DNA of 53,733 nt, taken from contig CALKGI010000067.1 in NCBI GenBank assembly GCA_938085045.1, positions 1 to 53,733 on the forward strand. The letters are read 5' to 3'. Below, in pieces: positions 8,678 to 18,400 of the stretch. The DNA comes from an uncultured Alteromonadaceae bacterium. GTDB lineage: Bacteria > Pseudomonadota > Gammaproteobacteria > Enterobacterales > Alteromonadaceae. A model generated the notes under the pieces. It searched no databases. It saw nothing but the letters and a program-made list of their open reading frames with translations, and was not told the DNA's origin. The position numbers were made by a program, and so were the translations under genes. Each line of letters begins with the position of its first letter. Position 1 is the first letter of the stretch.

Positions 8678-9154
8678 ATGAATGCACAAACAACAGTGAC
8701 ACAAAGAATCAGCCGTCAGCCACGTCATACTTCATTATTGAGTTTGGCGATGAACGCAGGTCAAAACTATGACGCACTATTGCAAAAACTGGCTAAGGAT
8801 AAACAACCAATCATGGCAACCTCACGTGAACAACTCGAAGTCACCAACGGCAAAAAATCGCTAAGTTTCAACGCAAAAACCATTCAATGGGTTGAAGCTT
8901 GTGGCGACTATTTGTATGTGCATACTGACGAAGGTCGCTCGCAGCTGATCAGAAAAACCATGAAAGCGATGGAAAACTTGCTCGACGACAGCCAGTTTAT
9001 TCGTATTCACCGCTCTTATATCGTCAACGTTAACCAAGTCTGTTTATTTGGCAATAACGAAAACCGCGAAAAGATAGTCACCCTCAAAGGTGGTCAGGTA
9101 CTGAACGTCAGCCGCCGATTCAAAACTCGTGTGGCTGCCGCTTTAGCAGCCTAA
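8678..9154 (+). CDS. LytTR-type DNA-binding regulator without receiver domain
   Basis: ATG 8678 was chosen because AAGGG at 8666-8670 sits at proper distance; an in-frame TTG at 8645 has none. The 158-residue product has a variable N-terminus (about 1-50) and a C-terminal LytTR domain (about 55-155) with the family marks WVEACGDYLYVHT, FIRIHRSYIVNVN and LNVSRRFK. LytTR proteins bind short direct repeats through a beta-type fold and usually follow a receiver domain or membrane helices; here there is neither, so the signal input must come from a partner or an unusual N-terminus. No kinase gene is adjacent. Target genes are unknown; inverted repeats in its own upstream region may be a site of self-control. 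Confidence 0.88.
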   Translation: MNAQTTVTQRISRQPRHTSLLSLAMNAGQNYDALLQKLAKDKQPIMATSREQLEVTNGKKSLSFNAKTIQWVEACGDYLYVHTDEGRSQLIRKTMKAMENLLDDSQFIRIHRSYIVNVNQVCLFGNNENREKIVTLKGGQVLNVSRRFKTRVAAALAA

Positions 9155-9219
9155 ACCGAGTTGCAATTGATTGAAGCGCAATAATATACTGTGACAAGTT
9201 TCAATCGCTGGTTATAAAA

Positions 9220-9708
9220 ATGAAGTTAATCCATCTGTTTGTGCTGTTTATCACCATCTGCTTACTAGCAGGTTGTGGCTCGACACCAACCAACCCACAA
9301 GCGCAAACCAAAACAGTGCTGCAAATTAACGCAGACAAACGAGCTGCCTATGCAAAACGCATCAAGCAGTTGTATTTAAGGGGTACGTTTACCCGATGGG
9401 GTTACGACGAACAATTCAAACTGATTAAGGTGGGTCAGTACAGCTATGCAGCAGCAGCGCAGTTAAGTAAGAACAAGCACTATGAGTTTATGTTTTCTGC
9501 CAAAGACGCCTCCAGAGCCTACGCCAATTGCGGCTACCTGCAAGCTAAAGACCAGTTGATGACCCTAAACAAAAAAGTCAAAGCCAGTTGCACCGATGTA
9601 GTGCTGCAAAACTTTACATTCAGCCCAACCCAATCGGCTACCTATGAGTTTTTTATCGACTTTGCCAATATAGACATCCCCCGCGTCTATATTCAAAAAG
9701 CGTTTTGA
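9220..9708 (+). CDS. Lipoprotein with a CBM48-like glycan-binding segment (tentative)
   Basis: The 162-residue protein has a lipoprotein signal (hydrophobic VLFITICLLAGC, lipid Cys at 19). Residues about 50-65 read LYLRGTFTRWGYDEQF, the pattern of the N-terminal beta strand of CBM48 or early-set domains of glycogen and pullulan enzymes (y-l-r-G-s-F-n-x-W). Two further cysteines (in ANCGY and ASCTD) may form a disulfide. No catalytic domain follows. It may bind glycans or be a structural envelope protein; the function call is weak, while export and lipidation are clear. It is preceded by the LytTR gene at 65 bp and may be co-transcribed. Confidence 0.7.
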   Translation: MKLIHLFVLFITICLLAGCGSTPTNPQAQTKTVLQINADKRAAYAKRIKQLYLRGTFTRWGYDEQFKLIKVGQYSYAAAAQLSKNKHYEFMFSAKDASRAYANCGYLQAKDQLMTLNKKVKASCTDVVLQNFTFSPTQSATYEFFIDFANIDIPRVYIQKAF

Positions 9709-9722
9709 ACAATACAAACGCG

Positions 9723-9965
9723 TCAATCCAATCCTTTACGAATCAAATATAAATAAGGTTTTTCTTTGGTTTGTACTTTCACAAGGGTGTGATCCATAAA
9801 GCGGCAAAAACTGGGGATATCACGGGTAGTAGAGGGGTCGTCGGCAGTTATAGTCAATGTTTGACCATCATCCATATTGCGTACAATACCGCGAATGAGC
9901 ATCACAGGCTCTGGGCAACGTTTGCCCAGCGCATTGAGTTGGTGGTCGGCTTGAGAAAATTCCAC
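9723..9965 (-). CDS. tusA: TusA sulfur-carrier protein (sulfurtransferase)
   Basis: The core [16 protein letters not shown], then [18 protein letters not shown] and YLYLIRKG, matches TusA closely, including the active Cys in RCPEP that carries persulfide. TusA takes sulfur from IscS and passes it to TusBCD for 2-thiouridine in tRNA. I chose GTG 9965, which gives 80 residues and an N-terminus aligning with the 81-residue E. coli protein; an upstream GTG at 9998 in the same frame would add 11 residues not seen in the family. The Shine-Dalgarno is weak for both. Confidence 0.92.
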   Translation of the reverse strand: MEFSQADHQLNALGKRCPEPVMLIRGIVRNMDDGQTLTITADDPSTTRDIPSFCRFMDHTLVKVQTKEKPYLYLIRKGLD

Positions 9966-10035
9966 AAATGTCGTTCTTGTTGGTCGGCAATGGCGCACAT
10001 AATATCATGAATTATTGCGATTACGCAGCCTAGCT

Positions 10036-10278
10036 TTAGTGACTTTCGCAGCGTACTCGAATATGCGGGTCGTGGATAACCTCAGTCTCATCTTCAATGG
10101 CAACTGGCTCGCCATTGAGTTGAACTTTATCCAAATGACCTATTTCAGATTCTCTGCTAAAGGCTAATTCGCCGCCACACTGAGCAAATTCACCCAGCGC
10201 AAACTCTTGAGGAGAGGTTAACTGATTAACCACCATTTGAAGCTCACGAATGATTTTGTTACGTCTTTCTATCGGCAT
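10036..10278 (-). CDS. Small conserved-looking protein, unknown function
   Basis: The 80-residue protein begins MPIERRNKIIRELQMVVNQL, a basic then amphipathic helix, and continues with an acidic second half (with AIEDETEVIHDPHIRVRC) holding two cysteines in AQCGG and VRCESH. There is no signal peptide and no membrane helix. It stands alone between tusA and the ALDH gene, all on the minus strand, with 69 bp to the ALDH stop. Codon use looks normal. I do not recognise the family. Confidence 0.65.
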   Translation of the reverse strand: MPIERRNKIIRELQMVVNQLTSPQEFALGEFAQCGGELAFSRESEIGHLDKVQLNGEPVAIEDETEVIHDPHIRVRCESH

Positions 10279-10347
10279 AATTTTACTTCCCTAATACATC
10301 ATAAACACTTCAACATTAAACCATAATCGTTTGTTTTTCAAACAGTT

Positions 10348-11790
10348 TTAATATTTAACGCAAACGTTCTTCGCTTCGGTGAAAAACTTCAATGCCTCAA
10401 AACCACCCTCACGACCAACGCCTGAACTTTTGGCCCCACCAAAGGGTGTACGTAAGTCACGCAGCAACCAAGTGTTAACCCAAACAATGCCAAAATCTAA
10501 TTGTCTGGCCAAACCATGGCAACGTTTCACATCACTGCTATAAACTGTCGCCGCCAAACCATATTCGGTGCCATTGGCAAGCTCAATCGCTTCTTGGTCG
10601 CTGTCGAACGGCTGTATTGTAACAACTGGTCCAAAAACTTCTTCTTGATTGATGCGGTCTGACAATTTCAAACCTTCAAATACCGTAGGGTAGATGAAAA
10701 AACCATTTTCGCAGCGGCCAGTCAAATGCGCCTGCTCGCCACCAACAAGACATTTGCCACCTTCTTGTTTGGCCAAATCGATATAACCAAGCACTTTTTT
10801 CATGTGCGCTTCTGATACTACTGCACCTTGTGCGGTGCCCGTCTCTAATGGGTCGCCTACTTTAAGTTGTTTAATTTTGTCGATATAGGCATCGCGGAAT
10901 TTATCATAAATTGCACGCTCAACATAAATTCTTGAGCTACAAAGACAAATTTGCCCCTGATTGGCAAAAGATGAGCGTACTACGGTATTAAGAGTCGCTT
11001 CAAAATCGCAATCAGCAAAGATTAGTGCCGGATTTTTACCACCCAGCTCAAGTGACAGTTTTTTGAATTTAGGTGCCGCAATACTGGCGATATGTGCGCC
11101 AGTAGCAGTGCCGCCAGTGAAGCTAATAGCTTTGACTTTAGGGTGGCTAACAATGGCATTGCCCACCTTATGACCCAAACCGTGCAAAATGTTTAACACG
11201 CCTTTAGGAAAACCAATTTGCTCACAAATTTTCGACAGTAAATACGCGGTCATCGGCGTGACTTCAGACGGCTTAGCCACCACGCAGTTACCCACAGCCA
11301 AAGCCGGCGCAATTTTCCAAGTGAACAAATACAGCGGTAAATTCCACGGAGAGATACAACCAACAATGCCAATTGGGTCGCGTAACGTAAAGTTAACCGC
11401 AACATCGCCCATACTATGGCTTTCGCTGGCATATTGAGTGATGGCGTGAGAGAAAAATCGGATATTTTCTGAACCACGAGGGATATCAACGGTTTTCGCC
11501 AACGACAAGGGTTTGCCGTTATCTATCGACTCAGCCATGGCCAACTCGTCGGCCTGCGCCTCTATCGCACAAGCCAACCGTTCTAAATGCGCCGAGCGTT
11601 CATCAACCGACAAACCCGACCACAAAGGAAAAGCTTTTTCGGCCGCAGCGACTGCCGCTTCTACATCTTGCTCAGTAGAGTCAGGAATTAACGAGTAAAC
11701 CTGACCAATGGCAGGTGCAACGTTATCAAGGTATTCATTACTTTGCGGAGCCACCAAGGCCCCATCGATATAATTAGCGATTTTTTCCAT
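10348..11790 (-). CDS. Aldehyde dehydrogenase, 2-aminomuconate/2-hydroxymuconate semialdehyde type
   Basis: ATG 11790 has a GAGGAG Shine-Dalgarno about 8 nt upstream, better than the in-frame ATG at 11805; the product is 480 residues. Marks of the NAD(P)-dependent ALDH family are SPWNLPL, the glycine-rich FTGGTATG, the general-base Glu in LELGGKNPA and the catalytic Cys in GQICLCSSR. The C-terminal VNTWLLRDLRTPFGGAKSSG is characteristic of the ALDH8/2-aminomuconic semialdehyde dehydrogenase branch used in aromatic and tryptophan breakdown. No other genes of that pathway are near, so the true substrate is open. It lies 18 bp after the SDR gene and is surely co-transcribed with it. Confidence 0.9.
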   Translation of the reverse strand: MEKIANYIDGALVAPQSNEYLDNVAPAIGQVYSLIPDSTEQDVEAAVAAAEKAFPLWSGLSVDERSAHLERLACAIEAQADELAMAESIDNGKPLSLAKTVDIPRGSENIRFFSHAITQYASESHSMGDVAVNFTLRDPIGIVGCISPWNLPLYLFTWKIAPALAVGNCVVAKPSEVTPMTAYLLSKICEQIGFPKGVLNILHGLGHKVGNAIVSHPKVKAISFTGGTATGAHIASIAAPKFKKLSLELGGKNPALIFADCDFEATLNTVVRSSFANQGQICLCSSRIYVERAIYDKFRDAYIDKIKQLKVGDPLETGTAQGAVVSEAHMKKVLGYIDLAKQEGGKCLVGGEQAHLTGRCENGFFIYPTVFEGLKLSDRINQEEVFGPVVTIQPFDSDQEAIELANGTEYGLAATVYSSDVKRCHGLARQLDFGIVWVNTWLLRDLRTPFGGAKSSGVGREGGFEALKFFTEAKNVCVKY

Positions 11791-11808
11791 GATTTGGCTC
11801 CTCAAAGT

Positions 11809-12600
11809 TTATAAACAGCTAGTACGACCGCCGTCTACTGGCAAGTTAACACCAGTGATGTACCCAGCTGATGGCGACGCCAAAAATGCCACGGCATTGG
11901 CAAACTCTTCAGATTCACCAAAGCGCTTCATTGGAATGATAGACTTTTCTTCTTCAGCGACTTGCTCAACCGTTTTACCTTGTTTTTTGGCTTTGTTTTC
12001 CAAAATTGCATCTAAGCGCCCAGTGTTAGTCGCGCCCGGTAATACATTATTAACCGTGATGTTGAACTGGCCCAGTTCATTGGCCATGGTTTTAGCCCAG
12101 TTAGCGACTGCGCCACGAACTGTGTTTGATACGCCTAAGTTTGGTAAAGGCTGTTTAACAGAAGTAGAAATAACATTGATAATTCGACCGTATCCGGCAG
12201 CTTTCATACCCGGCAATAAAGCTTGTGCCAAGTTGTGGTTGTTGATTAAGTGTTGATTAAAAGCAGCCAAAAAGGCATCTGGCGAAGCAGCATTGGCAGG
12301 GCCAGGCGCAGGACCGCCAGTATTGTTAATCAAAATGTTGAATTCAATGCCGCTGCTTTGAAGGTGTGCATCAATGGCTTGTTTAACATCATTTGGATCA
12401 CTAAAGTCGGCCGTAATTGCATGATGTTGTTGGCCATTATCGGTTGCCAACAAAGATTTTACATCGTTTAAAGTCGTTGCGTTACGTGCAAACAATGTGA
12501 CTGAAGCGCCAAGGTTGGCCAGTTCAATCGCAATAGATTTACCCATGCCCTGAGAGCTGCCGCATACCAAAGCTTTTTTGCCTGTTAAATTAAGATCCAT
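11809..12600 (-). CDS. Short-chain dehydrogenase/reductase of a divergent type lacking the YxxxK motif
   Basis: The 263-residue protein has the Rossmann motif CGSSQGMGKS (about 14-23), NNTGG and the C-terminal GYITGVNLPVDGG of classical FabG-like SDRs. Where Ser-x12-Tyr-x3-Lys is expected, the sequence reads NVISTS...LGVSNTVRGAV, so Tyr is replaced by Ser and Lys by Arg. I recall a subgroup of bacterial SDRs with SN-x-x-R in this place. Its chemistry is unclear; it may be a non-canonical reductase. It starts the two-gene operon with the ALDH gene, so both likely act on one substrate series. Confidence 0.85.
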   Translation of the reverse strand: MDLNLTGKKALVCGSSQGMGKSIAIELANLGASVTLFARNATTLNDVKSLLATDNGQQHHAITADFSDPNDVKQAIDAHLQSSGIEFNILINNTGGPAPGPANAASPDAFLAAFNQHLINNHNLAQALLPGMKAAGYGRIINVISTSVKQPLPNLGVSNTVRGAVANWAKTMANELGQFNITVNNVLPGATNTGRLDAILENKAKKQGKTVEQVAEEEKSIIPMKRFGESEEFANAVAFLASPSAGYITGVNLPVDGGRTSCL

Positions 12601-12678
12601 GATGGTTTCCCGCTAGTGATTTTTGCCGTTAAGCTATCGTAAAAGGGGTGGAAACACAAGGGTAAGGCCGAGAATAAA

Positions 12679-12891
12679 AGCTTCACACACAGACGCGGTG
12701 ACTCAGAGGTTAACGGAGAAAAGACAAAAGCTCAGGAAGAGAAAAGTGAAGGATGAAGTTGGCACTATAAGTTCTTTAAGCAGCCGAGCTTTTACTTACA
12801 CAATGGCGTCTAATTCTCATCTTGTTTCTTTACCATTTTTATTGTGTTTTTCCTCCGTGAACCTCCGAGTCTCCGTTCCTCCGTGTGAGCT
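12679..12891. repeat. Palindromic repeat element with about 44-bp imperfect arms
   Basis: The left arm (12679-12722) and right arm (12847-12891) are imperfect inverted copies: the left reads CACACAGACGCGG...TCAGAGGTTAACGGAG and the reverse complement of the right reads CACACGGAGGAACGG...TCGGAGGTTCACGGAG. About 124 bp of spacer lies between. The purine-rich style resembles the inner arms of the mobile element at 37143-37331. The element fills the 308-bp gap between the SDR and DUF2461 genes, and no gene is supported there. Confidence 0.55.
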
Positions 12892-12908
12892 TTTTGTGAC
12901 TTTTCAAT

Positions 12909-13586
12909 CTACCGGTATGGCAAATCCAGCGCTGTGCATAAGTAGTACATATAAGGGTCGGCATAGCGGAAATGCTCAGCGCAAAATTCTGTAAAATCAG
13001 CTCGTTTAATATCCTCTATTTTACAATTAGCGAGCGCGATGAAGTCTTTGCGTTTTAAGTCATCAATCAACGGGTGGTCGGCCTGAAAACCACGCGGTGG
13101 TCGTTTAAGACTTTCGCCGCCAAGGTTGAAGCGTTCAGCAAATTCAGGCATTTCGATTGATTTGCTCCAACCTCTGGGGTTTTCGTCAATAAAACTGCGA
13201 ATTTTAGCAAGCGATGGACCATCTGGACGCCAAATACCCGCACCAAAGAAACACTCTTCTTCACTTACATGCAAATAAAAGCCCGGTGCGTGAATGTCTT
13301 TACCCATAAAATGGCGAAATTGAATACCAACATGAGTTTTGTAAGGGGTTTTGTCTTTGGCGAAACGCGTGTCGCGGTAAACTCGCATCAGCGAACCACC
13401 CACCTTTTTAGGGCTGGCGACAATACGACTAGAGATATCGCCCAATAAAGGCTGCATATCAGTGATAAATTGCAAAGCAGGTTCACGTACTTTGGCCTCG
13501 TAATCGGCCTTATGTTCATTAAACCACTCGCGATTGTTGTTGGCCTTTAGCAAACGTAAAAATTCAAAAGTATCATTAGTAAACAT
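12909..13586 (-). CDS. DUF2461 domain protein
   Basis: The 225-residue protein matches the DUF2461/TIGR02453 family: FLRLLKANNNREWFNEHKADY near the start, a SLMRVYRDTRFAKDKTPYK segment, GFYLHVSEEECFFGAGIW and a C-terminal YLCTALDLPYR. Family members are widespread cytoplasmic proteins of about 220 residues with no settled role. The start ATG aligns with the family N-terminus. Its 3' end abuts the palindromic repeat at 12679-12891, whose right arm ends 18 bp away. Confidence 0.9.
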   Translation of the reverse strand: MFTNDTFEFLRLLKANNNREWFNEHKADYEAKVREPALQFITDMQPLLGDISSRIVASPKKVGGSLMRVYRDTRFAKDKTPYKTHVGIQFRHFMGKDIHAPGFYLHVSEEECFFGAGIWRPDGPSLAKIRSFIDENPRGWSKSIEMPEFAERFNLGGESLKRPPRGFQADHPLIDDLKRKDFIALANCKIEDIKRADFTEFCAEHFRYADPYMYYLCTALDLPYR

Positions 13587-13906
13587 GGTGTAGTCCGACT
13601 TCTATTGGCATCAAAAACTTAACTTGTTTCCATCCTAAAGCGCCTGCTTTGCGCGAGCGCGGCAGCGAGCTAGATAGAATGAAAACCGCTAACTTACTGA
13701 AACGTAAGCCTTACGACTTCGCTTGCATAGCGCCCGTCTTGCCGATTGGCAGATAGAAACTTCGTTTCTGGACGAGCACTAACTATACCAACAAAGCTGG
13801 CAAATTCAGATAAAACCCGACAAATATTTGCATTTTCTCCGCCGCCATAGCATATTCCCCTTATAAACCATGTAATTGAAAAACTCAGCAGCCAAGCGAC
13901 CGCCCA
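13587..13906. other. Intergenic stretch with several short hairpins
   Basis: This 320-bp gap has no supported gene. It holds a GC-rich block at about 13640-13670 rich in GCGC, and short stem-loops such as CTTAC/GTAAG, TGCC/GGCA and AGAAAC-TTC-GTTTCT within about 13690-13770. It looks like a cluster of REP-like palindromes with the channel-gene promoter region at its right end. Confidence 0.4.
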
Positions 13907-14722
13907 ATGGACAATACGACTTTTATGGACCGACTGGTCCGCATCCGCAATAACAAACTGTTCGAAGTTTTCATCATCTTCGTGATCATGGCCTCTGCCA
14001 TTATGGTGGGCGTCAAAACCTACCCGCTATCTCCATTACTTATCAATACTTTTTTGCTGCTCGACTGGGCCATCACCATCATCTTTTTGTTTGAGATCAT
14101 GGTGCGATTTTTGGCCACACCCAACCGTTGGGACTTTTTCAAAGACGCCTGGAACGTATTCGATACCCTGATTGTAACCATTAGCCTAATACCGCTCGAC
14201 AACGCCGAAATGGCATTAGTCGCGCGCTTAATCAGAGTATTTAGAGTACTAAGGATGATAAGCATCATCCCTGAACTGCGCATATTAATGAATTCATTCT
14301 TCACAGCTTTGCCGCGCCTTGGTTACGTAATGGCCTTAATGTTCATCATTTTCTACATTTACGCCGCTTTTGGCAGCCTGTTCTTCGAAAAAGTGAACCC
14401 GGTGCTGTGGGGCGATATCGCCATATCATTACTGACATTGTTCAGAATTATGACCTTTGAAGGCTGGACAGACATTCTTTACGAAACCATGGATGTTTAT
14501 CCTTGGAGCTGGGCGTATTTCATCTCGTTTATCTTCCTCACCACTTTTGCCTTTTTAAATATGGTGATAGGCATAATGGTCAGCGTGCTTGAAGAAGAAC
14601 ACATCAACGAAACAGAGTTAAATGATCGGATGGTGACACTTAAAGATTTACATGTGGAGATCAAAGACTTGCATGGCGAAATCAGTGAATTGAAGGCATT
14701 GATGAAAGAGAATAAAAAGTAA
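13907..14722 (+). CDS. Bacterial voltage-gated cation channel (NavBac-like) with an unusual selectivity filter
   Basis: The 271-residue protein has six membrane helices. S4 (about 105-118) carries Arg107, 110, 113 and 116 at every third position. The pore helix and filter read TFEGWTD (183-189), where NaChBac and NavAb have TLESWxx. A C-terminal stretch (about 236-268) of heptad-like LKDLHVEIKDLHGEI forms the tetramer coiled coil of this family. Length and layout match homotetrameric prokaryotic sodium channels. Gly186 at filter position 4 and Asp189 at position 7 differ from the sodium-selective examples and recall engineered or natural calcium-preferring filters. Single gene; likely roles are motility, pH or ion sensing. 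Confidence 0.9.
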   Translation: MDNTTFMDRLVRIRNNKLFEVFIIFVIMASAIMVGVKTYPLSPLLINTFLLLDWAITIIFLFEIMVRFLATPNRWDFFKDAWNVFDTLIVTISLIPLDNAEMALVARLIRVFRVLRMISIIPELRILMNSFFTALPRLGYVMALMFIIFYIYAAFGSLFFEKVNPVLWGDIAISLLTLFRIMTFEGWTDILYETMDVYPWSWAYFISFIFLTTFAFLNMVIGIMVSVLEEEHINETELNDRMVTLKDLHVEIKDLHGEISELKALMKENKK

Positions 14723-14757
14723 TAATTAGATTAAGTCGAAGGCCAAAAGCAAAAAAA

Positions 14758-14783
14758 GGACAGATACGTTGCCGTATTTGTCC
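14758..14783 (-). terminator. Rho-independent terminator for the Cys-rich peptide gene
   Basis: GGACAGATACG (14758-14768) pairs with CGTATTTGTCC (14773-14783) over a 4-nt loop. The A-run at 14751-14757 gives a U-tract on the minus strand, so it ends transcripts from 15086 and may also stop the plus-strand channel transcript. Confidence 0.8.
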
Positions 14784-14849
14784 AATATGTACTGTTCACA
14801 CCGTCAAGAATTAATGAATATCATCGAGCGGCCATGCACCGTACTTTTC

Positions 14850-15086
14850 TTAGTCGTTACACAGTGGGTAGAAAACACCAGTACCTGCGTTACAATCGTT
14901 TAAATCACTTGCGTAGTAGCTAGTACAGTATGAGTAAGTGTTACCTGCGAACAAACAACCACGAATAGCTTGTTGATACACGTTTTGGCAGCAAGAACCG
15001 CCAAAAGCAGCTGAAGCGCTACCTACAACACCAAAACCAATAGATGCACCGAATGCCAATACTTTGGCGAATTTAGAAATGTTCAT
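14850..15086 (-). CDS. Small exported Cys-rich protein, unknown function
   Basis: ATG 15086 follows AAAAAAGG at good distance; a start at 15104 would add six residues without a ribosome site. The 78-residue precursor has a clear signal peptide (KVLAFGASIGFGVVG, cleavage after SASA) and a mature part of about 52 residues with six cysteines (GSCCQN, RGCLF, SYCTS, NDCNA, PLCND) and many Tyr and Asn. Six cysteines suggest three disulfides. It has its own terminator and an inverted repeat 23 bp upstream (GTATTAA/TTAATAC, 15110-15124) that may be an operator. I do not recognise the family; a secreted structural or toxin-like peptide is possible. Confidence 0.75.
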   Translation of the reverse strand: MNISKFAKVLAFGASIGFGVVGSASAAFGGSCCQNVYQQAIRGCLFAGNTYSYCTSYYASDLNDCNAGTGVFYPLCND

Positions 15087-15472
15087 ATGAAGACCTTTTT
15101 TCAATTAGTGTATTAAGTTAATACCCTTACTTGCTTCCTTTTATACCCTCAAATAAGGCTACGATATATCCGTTGATTTGAATTTGTCCAAACCAACGAG
15201 CCAGACCATAACATGGCAATAAGACGGTTGTAAATGTTATTTTTGATGCTTAATTAAACATCTCGTATCCAAAACGTGAATTATCTGTATATCGAAGATT
15301 AACAAACTGACACAAGGCTTGAGCTATTTGACTGAGCATCAACAAGATTATCGTCAATAAAGAAATTGCCTTTTAAAGGTTTTTTCCACTTGCTTTTACC
15401 GAATAACCTAATTAAGATGCGCGCCTCACTTTACGGTATTTAAGTAAAATAACACCAAAAGAAGAAGCGCTA
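15087..15472. other. Divergent intergenic region between the Cys-rich peptide and Rhs genes
   Basis: The 386-bp AT-rich stretch holds the promoters of both flanking genes. The palindrome GTATTAA-G-TTAATAC at 15110-15124 is the only clear site. No ORF or RNA gene is supported. Confidence 0.4.
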
Positions 15473-18400
15473 ATGTTAAAAATTACGAATTGCTTAGTCA
15501 TAATACTATTAATGTTTGCGAGCAACGCACATGCATTAAGACTGCAATGTTACAGTTCACAGGTTAAAGTAATCAATAGTGACGGCAGTTCATATTATGT
15601 TGATACTTCAGCATGTGAATGGGTTTACGAAGCTTCAGATATGTCGGATTATCCCGATGGCTATCCCTACAATCCTTATACAGGCACTTCAAGTACCACT
15701 TCAACAACACCTACTGAAATTCTTTGTGGTGGCAATCCTGTCATGCTGGCTTCAGGGAAAAAGTTCCAACATGAATCTGATTTTTCAATACCAAATGACC
15801 TATTAGCGATAGAGCGATTCTATTATCAAACCCAAACCCACAAAGGTGTTTTCGGTGCAAAGTGGTTATCAAACTTCGATTATTCACTAAAAATCAATCG
15901 TGACGATGCAGGCATGCCAGTAACGGCAACTTTGATACGCCCTAATGGTCAACAGAAATTCCTATATCGCGATACAAATAACAACCAATGGTTTGAAACG
16001 ACTGACAAGTTCGCCTTGTTCGCGCGCTCTTCAACGGGGGTTTGGACATACAAAAGCGATGATGGCACCAGCGAAAACTACGATGATAGTGGTCGTATTA
16101 CCATGCGTTCAACCAAACCAGGGCAAACTCTGCATTACCGTTACTTTGATGGTAAATTAGTGCAAGTTGTCAGTCAATCTGGCCGCGTTTTGACCTTGGC
16201 TTACAATTCGATTGGTTTGATAAGCCAGATAACAACACCCGATCAACAAGTTTATCGATATGAGTACAGCGAAAGCAGATTATTGTCAAAAGTAACAAGC
16301 CCAGACCAAACGAAACGCTCATATTTTTATGAAGATGCACGGCACCCAGACGCATTAACAGCTATCAGCATCAATGACAAAAATTATGCAAAGTGGCGTT
16401 ATGATGAATTTGGCAGGGCAATACTAAGCCAACATGCAAAAGGGGCAGAAAGAACCCTCTTTGAATATAACGACGATGACAGCACTACCGTCACCAATCC
16501 TTTGGGCAAAAAGACCACTTATCACTTTACAACTCTCAATGGAAAAAAGTTGCCAACCACTATTGAGGGTCACGAATCGGGCGTATGTTATGCCGCCAAC
16601 AAAACCCACAGTTACGACACTTTGGGATTCAAAGACAAGGTCACCGACTGGCAAGGCAATATCACCGATTATGATTACAATGACCGCGGTTTTATCACCA
16701 AAACAACCACTGGTTACGGTACTGCCCAAGCCAATACTGTTCGCACCGAATGGCACAAATTCTTACCTTTGCCGATTAGCCTTACGACGAGCACTTTAGT
16801 CACGTCATTCGCTTACGACGACAACCATCGCTTAGTGAAGAAACAACGACAATCTCTCGATTCAGATGACACAAGAACTTGGACTTATCAATATCAGCTA
16901 CACGATAACGGAAAAATTAAACACAAGATTATCGACGGGCCTTTAACTGGCAATACAGATAGTGCCACTTATTCTTATGACGATAAAGGAAACTTATTGG
17001 GCAAGGTCAATGCCTTAGGTCATAAAATGACTTATGGTGACTATAACGAGTTAGGCCTTGCTGGTTTTAAAATTAACAGTAACGGCCTTAAAACCATTTT
17101 CAAATACGATACAAATGGCCGTTTACACAAACAGATAGTAAAAATGGATGAAAAACGGGTCACCAAATACCGCTATAATGCATTTAACCAACTAACCAAA
17201 GTCATAGGTCCTGACGGAAATAGCACCATTTATGGTTATGACCGAGCCTATCGTAAAACCACAACGACCAACGCTTTAGGCCAAAGCATTCAACAGACCC
17301 TTGATGCCGCAGGCAATACTACCGAGCAAACATTTGAAGCTGATGAGGCTGCTTGGCAATTTAACGACTGCACCAACGACAGCATTCGCCCTGATTGTGT
17401 GTTGGGACAAAAAAAAATCACCGAAACCATCGAATCTTTCAGTAAACAGCAGACATTTGATGCGCTTAGCCGGGTGATCAACATAAGTAAAAGTGGCCAA
17501 CAGAGTCAACACTTTGCACGAGATGCCAATGGTAATGTATTGGCAGTCAGCGATGGGGAAGGCAATACAACAAGCTACGAATATGATCATTTAAACCGCA
17601 AAGTCGCCGTAATAGATAGCCAAGGTAACAAGACGACATTAATTTACAACGACCAAAACAAAGTGATTCGAATTACCGATGCCCGTGGTAATTCGACAAC
17701 GTACACCTACAATGCATTTGGTGAGAAAACCCATCAAAACAATCCCGACAGCGGCGAAAAAACCTACTTATATAATCAGGCAGGACAATTAATTTCGACA
17801 ACAGACGCTAACGGCAACAACCTTATTTTTACCTATGATTTACTGGGTAGAATACTGACAAAATCGGCCAATGCCGACATGATTCAAAGCTTCGAATACG
17901 ATGAATGTAACAACGGTATCGGTCAAATTTGTAGAGCCACCGACAACACCAGCATCGAATACTTTAGCTACCATGACGACGGCAGTTTACATAAGAAAAC
18001 AGTCACATTCACAAACGCATTACCCGGTAACGCCTTTCAACTCAAATATCAATATGATATTAATGGCCGAATCCGCAATATTCATTACCCCAGTGGTTTA
18101 AAAATCAAATACAAACGTGATGCTATAGGCAATGTCATTAACGTAAAAGTCAATGGTGACAGGCTCATCAATCAAATCCGCTACAAGCCATTCGGCAAAA
18201 TTAAAGGTTGGACATTCGCCAATGGCCAACAGCGAGCAATACAGTACGATGACCAATATCGCGTGTCACGTATACTGGCAAGTGGCGTCCAAGACTTAAA
18301 CTACCAACGCAATTTAACGGGTAGTATCACCGCACTGTCGAATTTAAGATATGCCCAGGCAAACGACTTTGACTACGATGGCCTAAACCGACTAACCACC

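Noticed and set aside
12623..12994. 123-codon plus-strand frame
   Set aside because: It reads through the palindromic repeat and the end of the DUF2461 gene; composition is not protein-like.
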